From Amblyornis subalaris (taxonomy: Eukaryota; Chordata; Aves; Passeriformes; Ptilonorhynchidae): a stretch of DNA of 64,000 bases. Location of the stretch: NCBI GenBank assembly GCA_018881555.1, contig JACAXG010000002.1, positions 21,899,183 through 21,963,182 on the forward strand, read 5' to 3'. Positions 15,501 to 30,500 of this stretch are shown in pieces (positions within the stretch are counted from its first letter, which is position 1; each line of letters starts with the position of its first letter). The notes under the pieces were generated by a model, which did no database searches, had not been told where the DNA came from, and worked only from the letters and a program-made list of their open reading frames with translations. A program made the position numbers and the translations under genes.

Positions 15501-18500
15501 AATGAAGAATTGCAGGCTGACAGTGAATACCTTTATTGAGGAGTTTAGATAAAGAAAATAATGTACCTGGCAGAGGTTTAAGTGATGTGTGAACAAGAGT
15601 AAAGGCTGTAAACTCTGCTGGTTGTGAGAAGGGAATGCTAAGGCTCTGATTGACTTCCTGTGCTGTAATGAATTGAAGCCCGTTAATCCAGAACAGACGA
15701 CCACTGTAGTATTCCAGTGCACCCTGAGATATTTCTGAAGTACTCCACGCTGCAAATTCTGTGATGATGGCATTACCACAACTATGAAAACATGTAGGAA
15801 ATTAGCAAACTGAAAGCACACATGTAGATGTAACAGATTTATCCAATGTTTGACATATTGGTAAGTTTCTCATAATTCAAATTCTTAATACTCATGTAGA
15901 AGGCAGGAAAATAAAAAGATTTATTCAAGCTTTTGAAAGCAAAACATTTTTCAGAATACTGCAGAACATTGCAGAAACACGTGGGGGGAAAAAAGGCCTT
16001 AATTTCCTTCATTTTGTTAGAAAACAATTATAAAATTATTTCATATTCTGATGCATGCATGCAGAAAAGTGAGTATTTTGAAAAATCAGCCCACCTTTTC
16101 TCAAGGCACTGAAACAGTGGAGTCTGCTTCAGAGCATGAGATTTATTCTACTCCATTACACCAGGAACACAGATTTATTTGAACTTGCTAGTTTTTTTCC
16201 ATTATTTATTAAGCTCTATTAATATTTTTCTCCACTGGTATCACTGGTGATTTAATCTGCCTTGTATATTGTATGCCAAAACTTACAGGCCTTTTCAGGT
16301 CCTAGTTTATCTTCTGGATAAGAGATTAAATATATTGTAAGAGGCATCATTTTGCCATCTCTGAAATGTCTTTAAGCTTAGACACATGCCATCCAAAACA
16401 AATTTGGAAAAGCTTTGACACACCATCAGGTCCATTAGGATGGATTACTTCTAATCTCTGTATTCTGGCATGCCAGGGGCAATGATTTATGGCTGACAAT
16501 TGGCTCACAATGAAGCTGCACGTTCCAGCTAGAACTAATCAACATATTTTGATTCTTTAAGAGTTTACTATTAATCACAGAAAGTCAGAAAATTCAGCTG
16601 ATTCCACACAAAGCCAGCCTGCAACATTATGAGCACATGTAAATACAGATGCTGTTCAATTAAGTTTAAGAAGTTTAATCTGATGCTTGAAAAAACAAAA
16701 TAATAGCATTCTCTATATGGAAAGGAGCAAAAACATAGTTTCACAAATTGCTATGCATCATACACTTGGCACTTAGAGAACAAACTACCATTTTTCCCAA
16801 GGTTTTAGTATATAATCACGCTAACCCATAAACATGGTTTGTTATGTGTTTTTAAACTTTGCCTTTCAGGAATAATGCAGCCATTTCATGTTCAGGATGA
16901 TCAAGAGGAAAGCCTGCTGAGTACCGTTTGCTCAGGTGAGAACGTGGTGTCCGTTCAAGTCCTGAGCTTCATGAAAGATGAGCAAGTTACAGAGCTCCAG
17001 GCACTTGGAAACTGTCAAGCGTTGTAAATGCCAAGATAAAATGGACAATAAACAGCAATTATTTCCTAAAGCTAAGTCTAAAAATTGATGAGCATGACCT
17101 CAGTTCAGTTGAGGTTCCGTACTGTGTTCCTCTCACTGTAAAACTGTGTTACCAACCATCTCAACATGCAGTTTGCCATCAGCTAGCAGTGATCATTAGC
17201 TCTTCTTTTTGTTTATTGTTAAATTAGTAAATAGTGTGCCCAGCATTGGACAACACTTTTTTCTTAAAGAGTATCACAAAAACTAGAAAATACAGACTTT
17301 CTTACCTCTGCTATACATTTACTTACCCTTCTTTGCAGAGCGAAGCTCTGTATAGGTTTAGACGTAGACTGTCTTGCACAAGCCAGTAAAGAAAACCATG
17401 AGTGAGATCCAAAGTTACACCAACCACCTAAGAAAAAAACAGTCCAAATGGCAATTTGAACACATCTTCACTGCTGAGGTAAGAGCTCTTAGGCATACCT
17501 GTTGTCTAGACAACATCATGAGTAGCTCTTTACTGGCAAACATACCACTACTACCATGAATGTTTATTCTAACACAAAGAGAGGTAGCACTGGAAAATAA
17601 TCAGGTCCTTGATGAACACCTATTTATAGCAGCTGATGATTTTCTAGATAACATTTTATTAACACCTGTCACAGTGTTCACCCCTGGAGTATCTGAGTAC
17701 CTCAGATATGATGGCAAGAGTGTATCAAGTGATTATGGAGCTAACTATCAAAATCTCCAGAATACCTCTGGTATTTTAGCATTCTTTGTCTGAAGCAGGT
17801 GGGTGATATTCAGTCTGAAAGTCAGAATCACCTTTTGAAAGAAGTATTTTGGATCTTTTGTCTTTGTTTTCCAGCTTTGATTTTATACATAAAGTATAAA
17901 ATGTATTGCATTACTTACGGAAAATATAGGCAAAATTTTAACTCATGTATTTGATAAGCAGGAAATTCAAATATTTACATCTTTGTAAATAATTTATTTT
18001 TAAATAAAGGGGGGGCCAGGAAATTAAACAATCTTCCTGTTCATTACTTCAATATTTTATCTTCATTTGAACAAGGTGCAAGAGTTTATTTTTAATAGGA
18101 TGTAATATTTAAAATAGGGTTTTGTTGCTTCTGCAGTAAACAACAGATTCAATACCATATGCAACAGTAATAAAAATCAGACATCTAATAATCTGTTCTG
18201 TGAATAAAAAAGAATTTGCTTCCACAAGTTAGTCTGTTAAATGTTATCAAGTTTAGTCTATGTTATATCATTAGCACAGCTTACAAGTTGTTAGGGGCCT
18301 CCCTGAACATGTTTTCATGTTCAGCTCTCAAACTTCTCATGCAAACACTAGTTGTACCTATTCTTTTATAAGCTTGAATTTCCATTATGTATGTAAGTGG
18401 AACAGCCTTTTTTTTCCCCTAACTCTTCATTAATAAACTGCAGAAGACGATGACAGGAAAGCAAATGCTATATCACTTAGTTGTCTGTTGCTCCTTATGT

Positions 18501-21500
18501 AATCACATTCTTGACATATTTCTGTTGACATTGTATGTCAGAAAATCAAGGTTTGAATGATTGCTCCTGTAGGTTGTCCTGTTAAAAATATCTCACAGCG
18601 TGTATGTGCCTGAGTGTATAATTAGTCAGCCATGCTATATTTTATCCCATTTACCTATTCTCCCACCCATGCTCAACACCAAAAGACATCTTCCTAATTT
18701 ACGTTACTTTTTTAAACTTTCTTCCGTGCCCCATTTTTTTTTTCTGCAACTATTACGTTTTCCCATAGATGTGCCCATTTTCTTTCTTCTGACCCCTGTA
18801 TCACCATTATTAAGAGTAAAATAAATATTTGTACTATTCGTTTTCAGGAGTTAGGCAGTAATTTAACACCTCCCTCCTGTTATGCTTCAAAAACAGGCAA
18901 ACATTTCCCAATTCATGAGAGGTATTAGTCTCTGGACACGGTTCATAGTTGTGATGATGCAATGTAACTCATCATCATAAGATGCGATATAAACTTAGCT
19001 AATTTAAAATACTCTTTGACTAGAAATACTATGAGACCAAACCTAGAGGCCCTGACCCCTCTTCCATATAACTCACTTTGCTGCTCCCCTACAAATTACT
19101 TTTGTCCCAGCTATATTGTATAGTGTAAACAACTTACTAAGTGCATTGGAAATTCTGTGCCAGATCCTAAGTTGGAATAGATCAGAGCAGTTCTGCTAAA
19201 ATCAATCAAGCTGTGCCAATACACACCAGCTAAGCTAAACAACTGACTGGAAAATAAAATAATTGCCATAAAAGGATCTAGTTCCTGCCAAAGAAATTAG
19301 ACTTTCAAAACTCTGCCTTCCTATTTGTTTAGGAAACCTGTCTTTTTCACAGCAGTCTCTTCTATTCCTATTCCTAGAATTCAGATTTCAAGCTAAAAGG
19401 AGGTACACCTATAAACAGCTGAAGATCCTGTATTGGCCAGATGAACAGCAATTCTTTATTAGAAAAACAGATGGTAGATACCAGTAAGTATCAGTTATGT
19501 GGAGAACATGCTATAAGTGATCGATAACAGGATTAACTATTACATCTGTGTTTGAATACTGAGGTAAGATGTGCTCCTTTCAGGTAAAAGACTTCATTGT
19601 GCAAGGCAGATAAATATTAGTACTTGTGCAAACAGGTATTTGCATTTTGATATCGAGACAGTAATGACCAGCTCAACAATTCCACCATTAAAGAATGTTG
19701 TGCTGCTCTTTTTATCTGAATTGTTTTATTCTGGGTTTTATTTTGATAAAGAACCACCTGTCAGCTGTAACTGGTCACTTCTCAATCTAGACATTTTTAC
19801 TTGGCTTTTTTCCTGTGTGCATCACAGCAGGAGGCTGAGTTCAGGAAGTCAGTGCATAGATTAGGGCAGCAGAGAAGCAGAAGAGGAGATGTTTGTTTGT
19901 AGGAGGTGTGAATAAGTGAACGGTTGAAGGCTGGTATCACTGACAGAGCGAAAGGTGCAGAAAAAAAAAAATGACAGGACCAGACAAGCAGTCTTATTAC
20001 TGCCAAGGTTCTTGAAAGCAAGAACAAGAAATCTGATGTTAGCATGAGGAGATTCAGAGAAGCAGGTAGTGAATCAAAAGAGAAAGGCAAGGAAGGTGAG
20101 GTTTGCCACTTAGAATAAACTGGAACTTGTCGGTCCAACGGATCATCTGGAAGATATGTGCTAAGCCCAAGTGTGCCACTGAGCTTGGACAGCATATATC
20201 TTCCCATGGAGACAGTCCACACCAGCCAGCTTCCACAGAAAGGCTGGGAGGCTAGTACTGGAAGACACATTGACCGTCTGCAGCACAGACATTTCTCTCA
20301 TGTACAAAGGCTTTCCAGTTCTTCTGTATTCAGGTTTACAAGTATGGTGGGTGCCACACCAGAACCAGTTTTCCTTCTCCCCAGGCCCTCATGAGTCTAA
20401 CAGATCTGTGAGTGTAGCTGGCCTTTCTGAATATTAATTCCCTTCCATGGACTAAGTTAGGCTCGGCTTTTTTTCATAATCTGAGAAACACCGACTTCTT
20501 TTACCTCTGCAGCCTGATGTGCAACTCTGGTGTCCTTGGCAAGTGTTTAGCCCCAAAACTGGCCTTGTAAGGTCTTGCAAGCTGAGGAGCATCACAAAGC
20601 AAGCAGGCTGCTATGGAGCTCTGGTTCCATATTTTAGTATGAAAATCAGAAGTGACCATTACACTTAAATCATTTGGGGAAAAGGAAGTACATTTCACAT
20701 GTGGGAAGGACCAGCATTACAACCACAAGGAGATCTCTAATGTCGGATTTTGTTGCAAGCATCTGACTTCAGAATTAGGGGCCAAACTTTTGGTACAGCT
20801 ATTACATTATTTACTTCTTACCCTGTTCTCAGAATGATACAAGAATATTGCAAGTAAGGCATGTTATACTTCCAGTCATAAAATATCAATTTTGACAACT
20901 ATGAACACTGACTATATTCAAGAGATCTAAATACTAAAACACACACCACGCCACCACCCCATCATTCCAAAGAGAAAGAAATATAACAAATCAGTCACCT
21001 GTTTACCAGAAAACTGTGGCTGCTCTTGTAACATGAGATACTCCTCTCCATTTAATCTTGTGCTCTCCACTGAGTACATTGTGGCCCAGTACAAATAGCC
21101 ATTTACTGAATCCACTACGAGATCCTTCACTGGAAACACAACATAAGCCACAACATCAATGTGGCCTCCCTGCATTGATTTTCTGTAGATCTAGGGACAA
21201 AAGAATTGCCTTTAATATCACATCTAAATCATCAGCCATGATCAGTTGAGTGTACAATAGTGATTTTTCCACAGCTGTTTATCAGAAGACTGTGCAAGCC
21301 TTAGGCTTTCAAAGCCTAACCCTTTTGCATTCAAAGTAAAAGGATGAAGAATAATGCAAAATTATTAGTTAATTTTTGCCAGAAAGTAACAAAAGAAAAA
21401 AGCTGAAATAGCTTTTTCCCTTCGCTCTCCCAGTTTTGGCAGCCTTCTGTCTGACAGAATTTCTCACCCACTTCATATTCACTACTCACAAGTGTAAATG

Positions 21501-24500
21501 AGGGTGCAAGGCAGTGTGAAATCTGGCCTCCTAGCTCCAGTTTTTAAAACAGCTTCTGACTTTGCACTTACAAGAAATGAAAGGCATAATTTGACAGCAC
21601 TGCATAAATTAGCACTACAATTTTGAAGTCAGATACCTTTTTAAATAATTCACATGTCAGTGTTCCTGATATGAGAGTGTACAAAGTGCAATTGTAATTA
21701 TTTTTTAACTGCAGTGATCTGCAAAATATCACAGAACACAGGTCAATCTTGAAAATCTCTGTGTAAACAAATAGTGTCAAATTTGATTAAAATAAAGTCC
21801 ATCTACTTTTTGGCTGGGATCAACAGGGCAGCCTTCATCTTCACTGTCTTCCGTTATTTTTACAATGTTTAATCCAATAAAACCGTTAATAGCATGTTTG
21901 ATTTGCCTGTTTTGCACCTGGTGAATTCAGTATCCTGCATTAGTTAATATTAGTGAACACTTTTATAAACTTTTGTGTAACTGTGGAAAACCACATAAGG
22001 AAACAAAGGCCTGCTTGTTCTACACTGTAATAGCAAACATCCAAATGGATATCAGGTTGCAAGAAGTAGGGATTATCTTCCCAAATACTGCCTTACAATC
22101 TTTATTGTTGATTTAAGGGATTTTTTTCTTTTAAGAAGTGCAAATATACCTACCGTATTTGCTTTGCCAGCCCAATACAAGCATTGACCCAACCAATCAA
22201 AGGCCAACCTCCTTGCATTTCTGATGTCAGATACATAAGTGTTCTCACTGGCACCATTTCCTTTGTTCAATGACCAGGTCTGAACTTCCCCCATGGAATT
22301 AATCCAATAAAGAGTGTTATTGTACCAATCCAGGTCTTGAAAATAAAAAGGAAGATATTAAACATTTCACAAACATGTAAATAAAAAAAATTTGTTTAAG
22401 TATAAAAAGTAGCCAGACATTTCAGCTTTGTAAAAATCAGTAGAAATGCACAGTTAGGCTCAGCTAACGTGAAGATAAATGCTTCTTTATAGGTAATAAC
22501 ATACATATATAGTACGTATGTAGCCCTGATGATTATAAATGTATGACATAGATTGGGATGCTGGAGATGGAACTATTTAGTTTGGAGTTGATTTTAGTTC
22601 TGCTGTAACTGTGGTGATGTCAGAAGGGTTTCACTAAGGATTAGTTTAACTCATAAAATAGAAGAAAGGGGATGATCACAAAGTGGCTCACACACTTGGC
22701 TCAGTTATCTGCTGCACTGTACTGCACGACATTCAAGTTTAGACTGCTGCAATGAGAACTCTTGTCTTTCAGTTCTTTTGGTGAAATTTATGGAGAGGTA
22801 ATAAACGCCAACAAGCCTGCAACAGCAGCATGCAATTTGTCTAGTATTTACCTGAAATGTTTCTTATATGAGGATAGAGGAGTTCTCCTGGCCCGTAGCT
22901 ATCCAGTTGCTGCTTCCAGAGACCCTCAGGCCCCACTGCCAACATATATGGTTCTTCTTCAGCTATAAAGGAAGAAAACTGCAGTTGTGCACACCAACAA
23001 GCAATTTATGTGTAATATTTGCATTTCAATAGCGGGGGTTCCTGTTTCTGGAAAGTTACAAGAGCACCCTTAAAACTGCCCCTATTCTAAGAAATAATGG
23101 ACAAAAAAGAAATGCATGAAAATACGCTAATTTGGGAAACTCAGAGATTCAGAGCAGGTTCAGACCCAGAACAATAAGGCAGTTTTGAATCCACTGTGGA
23201 TTTGAATCTCGCCTTACTAAAGTCAGGCAAAAGTCACCCCTAAGCCAGTCCAGCACCTTAAGCTGAAAGCTATTTTCCCCTCAGACACAGGTTATTATGG
23301 GTGAACTAGGTTTCAAAAAACATTCCAAAGACCTGCAGATCTCAGACATTTTGCACACATCAATTTTCCCTCGTTATCTATGCTCAAACCAAGGATTTTC
23401 AGCATTTGGTGAGCTGCACTTCTCCATGAATTGTCATTGACCTCCAAGGCACTGTGCAAACCACTTCACATAGAAAGCCCTTTACAGAGCACAGGAGAGA
23501 AATAGCACGTCTTGTACTATATCAAATAATGTGTTTGATAATGTATTTGAATTTTAATAATGTAGATAAGTACCAATATTAATGCATAACTAATATTTAA
23601 TATGATTATTGTAGTTTGAGAATCTTACTACTTTCACTAAAAGCAAATTTACTTATCCTGTATTCTTTAATATTACTAAGAAAAACATTTTTGTGCCCCT
23701 AATTTTGCAGTCTTTGCCCAAGGTGTGTGTCTTACCAGGTGGAAAGATTTATACACAATTCCTTCTTCATTTTTCCTGTGTAACAAAGCAATTCTTACCT
23801 TCTTCTAAAGTTGTGCCTCTAAATGACTCCGACCATGGCCCCGAACCAGCAGGAGACACAGCTCTGACTGACACTTCATATGCTGTGAAGCTGGCCAGCC
23901 CCTTCACTGTCAGCCTCGTGTTACTAATATTTGAGACAACCCATTCCTTCTCAAATGGGTGCTGAGGTGACACTTTCACATCATAGGTCCAGTTCTGCCA
24001 AGCAGATAAACCTGTGAGAAGCAAATAATCATGTTATTACAGAGTAGATGGTTATAACAGATGATACACATTCTTTGAGGCAGATGTATATTGGAGACTC
24101 CTTTCAAAAATATCAGTGGAATTAGGAAAGAGATAAATTAAAAATTTACACTCTTCATCTCTGGGACCAACCAAGAGTAGTGGTTCAATCCTCCATGAAG
24201 AATGAAGTTAGAAGAACCAAAATTTTCCCTGACCAGGTAATTTTCTGCTCTTCAAAGACACATGCGCAGAAGATAGGAGCCATAGCACAGTCACTGATCA
24301 GAAGTCATTACATCTCTGACATGCATTTTCTGTGTGATAATCAGCAAGCAACGCTACTGTTACCCCATACCATACTTAAGATCAAGCCTTGCTTAAAATC
24401 CTTGCAGGAGACAAATTAGTTACCAATATAAACTTGTATTAATTCAGAGAGAAAATTTACCTATTTTACTGGCAAATCATGAATTAAATTTTTCAAACTG

Positions 24501-27500
24501 AGGTAATTCCATAATTTCCATCGGGATCTGCTATTGAAGTCAATAAAGCCCAAATCAAGAAAAGGGAAGCCAGAAAGTTGCTTCTGTACAGAGAAAAGAA
24601 GTGGACTTTCAGGGAGAAACAACTGAACTTACTGGTTCCGATAGTGTGTTCAGGTGGTCTCCAGCTGATCACAGCTCGATCCAATCCAAATAGTGCCGTG
24701 ACAAGATGAGGAGCAGTTGGTAAAGGAAAAGGCTGAGTTGATGCCCCATAGAAAACTAAGTTGCCCATGCCAAAGTATTCTGGGTACGCCAAATTGCAGT
24801 CCACAATATACTCATTGAAGCTAGAACTTCCCACTGGAGAGACCTCCTCATGGAAAACTGCCGAGCCATCTGTGACTGTAAATGTGTTATCCTCATAAAC
24901 AAAGCTCTCCATGTCATTAAATGGCACGTGTGATCGCAGCGTGTGAAACTCTGAACCATCAAGAAAACCTGACACAAAGGCCTGTTCTGTTTTGTTGAAG
25001 AAAACGAGTCTCTTAGATTGGAAGTTGATCATGAAGGCTCTCAGAGCACTGGATCTCACTACTGGTAAAGCTGTGGAGGCAGTGCCAGGAAAGAGTGGAA
25101 GACTTGCTCTGTATATGCCATCCTCCAGGAGACAGAAAATGTAACTGGCCATGGAGCAAAATAAACCCAAATAACTACAGTGCAAGAACTCTGTAGATGA
25201 CACACAAATATTTTAGCAGCTAAGAGATGTGCCTGTCTTTATGGACAATAGGAAAATGCTTTTGGCACAATTAATGCATATGCATATACATATACATATA
25301 CATATATATATATATATATACATACTAGGAGAAGTAAGCACATCAGTTTTTACCTTCTGGGAATTTGCATAGCACATTATTGGAGAATGTTCTTCCATAA
25401 TACCTTAAATTTTAAGCATGAACATTTAAAATTCATAGAACTTCATATTCATAAAAGTATGAAATTTCTGAAACCCAAATTTCTGTGTTGGAAAAGCTTT
25501 ATCTCTTCTGCTAACACCTTAGGGAAGAAAATGCAGAAAACAACACTCCATGGCACCACTCTTGTTCCAGCTGTTTTGCAGTTTGTTATTTATTGCCAAT
25601 TGCACTTTTGTTTTGTTAACTTAAGTGCTTGAAACAGGAACCTAGATGACTAATGAAGTGTAGAAAATTAGAGAGGAGCTTTATAGCTCGTTTGACACCA
25701 AATGCTCAAAGGAGGACACTTACCCATTATAGGCATCAGCTATAACCTTCCTAGGGGATGTCACATAACGAGGAGTGATGTCTTCAGCTACTGTGCAGTT
25801 CTCTAAGTGGCAGACATGTATCTGGGGAATGAGGAGAAAAACGGGTGATGCATTTGCAGGGTGTTTGCAGATGAGCAAACAAGCTGACCCGAGATTCCTT
25901 CAGGCGATCCAGACAGTGAAACACCTCTCTCACAATCCCAGGTCCTTCTGGGCTCCTGAGTTGTCAGTCGGGCAAATATTACACTTGTACACAAGTACAA
26001 ACGCAGCCATGACAGCTCACCCTGAAAGAGCTGTCAGTTCTACCTCTCAGCTGGAGGGAAAAGTGTCTATATCCAATTGCCTATACTCAATTTGGAGGTA
26101 ATACGCAAACTGTGCCTTGAAAATTATCTGGAAGGGAAGGGAAGTGCTTTTGTGATCCTGGAAGCAATACCTTGGAGTTCTGAAATCTCTGCCTTCAGTC
26201 TGTTCATCTACAGCTCATTTGTATATTTTCATCACTACTGTGTTTCCTGCTCTCTCTTCCCTGAGCAGTAAGTGAAAAATCAGATATGGCAAGAGGATTA
26301 AAAAAAATAAATAAATCCTCCGCTAATCGTTTAAGGAAAGTTTCTAGTCGTTTGTACACTAGAGAACTACACAGGTACATGCAAAGTCTGACCATTAGTG
26401 TAACTGACACTTCATGAGTAGGAAATCAAGTTCAGGGCTGCCATCTCCATTTTTACTTCAAACTGAAGCAGCTGTAATCTGAGTTGTCACCATTGTGCAA
26501 ACTGTTTTCCCTCTTAAACATATTTTGTCAATTATGAAAGGCATTATAATCACTAACTAGTTATTTGACCACCCTCCTGAGGCAGAGTAGGAAACGAACA
26601 GGCTGGATGGGTAACCAAGTAAGAGAAACAACATGCCTATACTGGGTATGATGAGCGTGTGAAGTCAGTCTCAAACAAAGCAGTGAAAATCAAAACAGTT
26701 ATGTCCTAAGGAGAAAAAGAAGGCAAGGAGACAGAGTTCCATGTAGGGGGTTCCTTTAAATATGACCTGATAGTCAAGCTTTTCTTCTTTTTTAAATTAT
26801 GAAATAGGTGAATATTAATGTTATATTAAAAATATACTTCTATAATTATATTTTGTTCATACATATCTATATATAAATCATATTTTCTCATGTAAAATTA
26901 ATCACACTAATGGTTCAAATTAAGAAAGAAATTAATTAGGCCCTAGAGCATTACCTTTTCATTCATGACAAAGTATATCCTCTGGTAAAGCCAGTCTACT
27001 GAGATGGATGTAATATTCCCCCAGCCAGCGTAAAAGAGCATTAGGTCAGATACATCAGACATATTTGCAACTCCTTTCACCCAGATGGAATTCCCCTCAG
27101 AAAAATAGACAACTTGCTGATAAATATTCACAGAAATTCCTAAAAATAGAAAGATATGTGCACACAGATAATATAAGAAATGTTTCAGTTTTTCAGTTAA
27201 TTTTTCTACTTGCTTTAAAAATACGTATTTTTCAGTCTGCAGACCATCATCATCAGAAAAAAGTTAACTGGTTTTTCTCCTCCACTTCTAGTCTTCTTTC
27301 AGATAATAAGAAAACATCCCTATTTGCTATGTAAGTGACATTATTATCGAGAATTGCCCTTCAGAAAGATAATCAAAGAGAGGACATGTAATATGCAAAC
27401 CAATACTGATTGCCCCTCTTACAGGTCAAACAGATGCAATTGGCAACTCCTCACAAAGCACCGTTCACTCTAGAATTCAAGCTTGACATAATCTGTGCCA

Positions 27501-30500
27501 CCCCTGCATTATCACAGGCTATTTAGTCAGGAGCAACATTCTTTCTCTGGAGTCTTTGTGGCTCTGTGAAATTTGGTTAATAAACTCGGATTTCCACACT
27601 GTCACCAAGGACCAGTGCAGATAAGAAATATTAGAGTGGTGAGTAATTTGAGATAACATGGTTGTCTGGTGACTTTGGCTACTAAATGCCTCATTAATAT
27701 GCTAACACACCAGCAATATCTTTTAACACTTGGTATTATTTTATTCTGAAGTTTGAAACACTTCATTTCCCCATATTTACGGTGAGAAAATATAGACATT
27801 AATCACATGGAAACACAGATTCATCTTACCTCAATTTAGATACCTAAAATGTAAAAAAATGAACCAGGGGCCTAGATACAGTGAAGAAAAAGTTGCACTG
27901 GGGAGAACAATTCATCTCTTCCCAGTGTCTGTCACTTCAAAAGGGTCAAATCATCTCCTGAAAGTTCTTATTTCTCCTAATTAACTATAAAGGGAGACTA
28001 GATACTATGTTAAGCTATGTGAGGTGCATTCTGTCCTTGCTGAACAGAGGTCTTAGTCACACTTACTGGAAAAGGAGGTGGGGAAGCCCAGTCTGATTTT
28101 ACCTGTAATGTTGTGGTGTGTAATACCATTTGGCAGGCACTGGGCAGCTTCGAGGAAATGTTCTGTGTATCTCTTCCTTAAAGACTCTTTTCTGGATAGG
28201 AAGAGCCATGCTGCTTTTTGCTTAACTAGCAAACAGAGAAATTCAGAATTTAGATGACTGCAGCACAGAGGATAATGTTGCTGACTCAGACACATCATTG
28301 ATAGATGGGCATATACACCTGTACACATGTGTACATGTATGGATATATTCTTACATTGGCAATGACAGAGTAAAATTTAAACTCTTCGAGTGTTTAAAGT
28401 GGACAGAATTATTCACCATTACAGTACATTCTGGCTTTTCACACAGGGCAAGAACATGAATTTCCTGCACCACAATCATTTCCTGCAACAATAGCGAGTC
28501 CCTAGTGAGGGAAAGAAACCTGGAGCAAATGAAGCCCTACTGACTCCTGAGGAAATGAAGGCACTAAGACATCCATGTGACTCCAAGATCCATCAGAAGT
28601 AGGATATTCAACCCCTCTAGGCCTCTTTGAAAACCCCAGTCAAACTAGAATATTATCCCAACAGAGCAAGGCAAGTATGTTTATTTCATGTGTTTCGTTA
28701 TGATGATTAGTGACTTATGCAAGAAATGAGTAGCTTCCAAAGATAAAGACTGTAATAGGATAATGTGATCTGCTTCAAAGTTGATAAACTTCATAATTTT
28801 TTCTTTCTGATAACAGAATTTAAAATCAAAAAGGAGAGTTCTGGTCACATAAACTGACTTCATGCCTATAAAGGCCCAAGTAACTTACATCAAAACCTCT
28901 GCGGTAAATCTGTGCCGTGTCTGGCCTATGCACAGCTCTGAGAAAGATAGCTTGCCTCGCTTCTGAATCTCAGATCCTTGGAAATCTAGCACATGCCCTG
29001 CTAAATTGATTTTTGCCTTCATCTTAAAAGGCGGTGTATTATTTCAACTATGAATTTGGCTGATTTCCATTGCCAAACAATCCTTCCCTTTTTTTTTCTC
29101 CTCTCCAGTTTAAGCATCTGCCTGTTATCAGATATCATTTCCTCATATGGGTATCACAAAACTGTGATCAAATGCTGTTTTAATTTATTCCCAGATAATC
29201 TGCATAGATTGAGCTGCATGAATTTCTCACGTGATGCACACACTGAGTGATTTTGATAATGATGCCTTCAGAGCAGAATACAAGAGGCCAATATTACCTC
29301 TTTATCTCTTCTCAAGTAACATTTCTTGCAATCTACGGCAGCAATCAGATTCTTTCCCTGACTCTTCTCAGGGCTCAGATCTACACAGCTCAGTACCCGA
29401 TGCAGTAACACCATTTTTGAACACAATACATGAGGAAGAGTTGTTCCTGTTTGTGTTAGCACAGAGAGAAAGCACATGCCTGTGCAGGGGAAAACAACAG
29501 AAATTTAATGTGGCGAGTAGTAAGGGATGTGGGGTGGTCCCCCACTTGCTTAAGGTGTTTTTTTCTGGGGGGGATAGGGTTGGTTTGTTTGTTTTCTACC
29601 TTAAATTAACTGCTTGGCAATTAGATTGATGTAATGAACACAGTCCGGAGTTTTCACAAATTACACAAATGTTTATGACTCAGGGTCAGCCAACCCTATA
29701 GCAAACCTCTGTGGAGTCTCCAAGTAAGCACTAGATAAGCATGTTCGGTTTCTCTAACCAATAGCAGAAAACTGGCAATTCAGAGACAATCTTGAAGTGT
29801 TTTCATAGAGTTGAAGCATTTCCAGGTGTTTGACAACTGAATTTCTTCAGGAGAAGGGGAGTGTGTTTTATTTTCTTTTCTAAAGGAACATTTTGGTAAC
29901 ATTGATTTCATTCTTATTTCTGCTCTATCTCAACATGTACCTTTCTCTGGCAATTAATTAATAATTCTGCAATTCTTTGAGTAATAGCTATAACGTAGCA
30001 TTACTTTCAATATTAATTAGTCGATATAGTAAAATAAATACCTCCATGAAAGAGGAACAAAAATTAGTATGATTTCACGTATTTGGCTTGAGATAACTGA
30101 GAGCTTTTGTTAAAAGAGTTTCATATTAAGTATTTAATATTATTGGAAGAAATGAATTTGTTTGACGGCTGCTAAAATCTCATCTAGAAAACGGAATCAT
30201 GTTTTTTCAGCCGCCGCCTCAGACCACTGTGGTGCTTTTCATCTGTAATATGATTCAAGCCAAATATGTTTGGGCCTACTGGCTTCACAGGCCATTCCCA
30301 TGCAGCCTGATATTGTCCACAGCTAAAGAACAGGAGTCTCTCTGATGTGTTATTGACTCCTCGGTGTACAACTCCTTGGCATACATACACTGGTCAACAG
30401 TTTAAATATTCTTCTCTTTTGCCAGGTACATGGCAGGCCAAGGAACATAAGTTTTGTCCCCAGGAACAGACAGCGATAAAGACTCTGCTACTCTTGTACC

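Noticed and set aside
15486..15821. 111-codon minus-strand open frame over exon 19
   Set aside because: It is a shadow in another frame. The frame matching ROS1 ([14 protein letters not shown]) is different and begins at 15781.
19137..19235. Minus-strand stretch with VYWHS and a GTAAGT donor, first considered as ROS1 exon 18
   Set aside because: It does not align with the conserved LTLDL...LYWLVQDS segment. The true exon was found at 17327-17427 with matching phase.
24493..24632. Extension of the exon 13 open frame beyond the donor
   Set aside because: ROS1 similarity stops exactly at the GTAAGT donor and resumes in exon 14, so the extension is intronic.
25213..25398. 61-codon open frame with alternating isoleucine, tyrosine and cysteine
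   Set aside because: It is translation of the CATATA/TA microsatellite.
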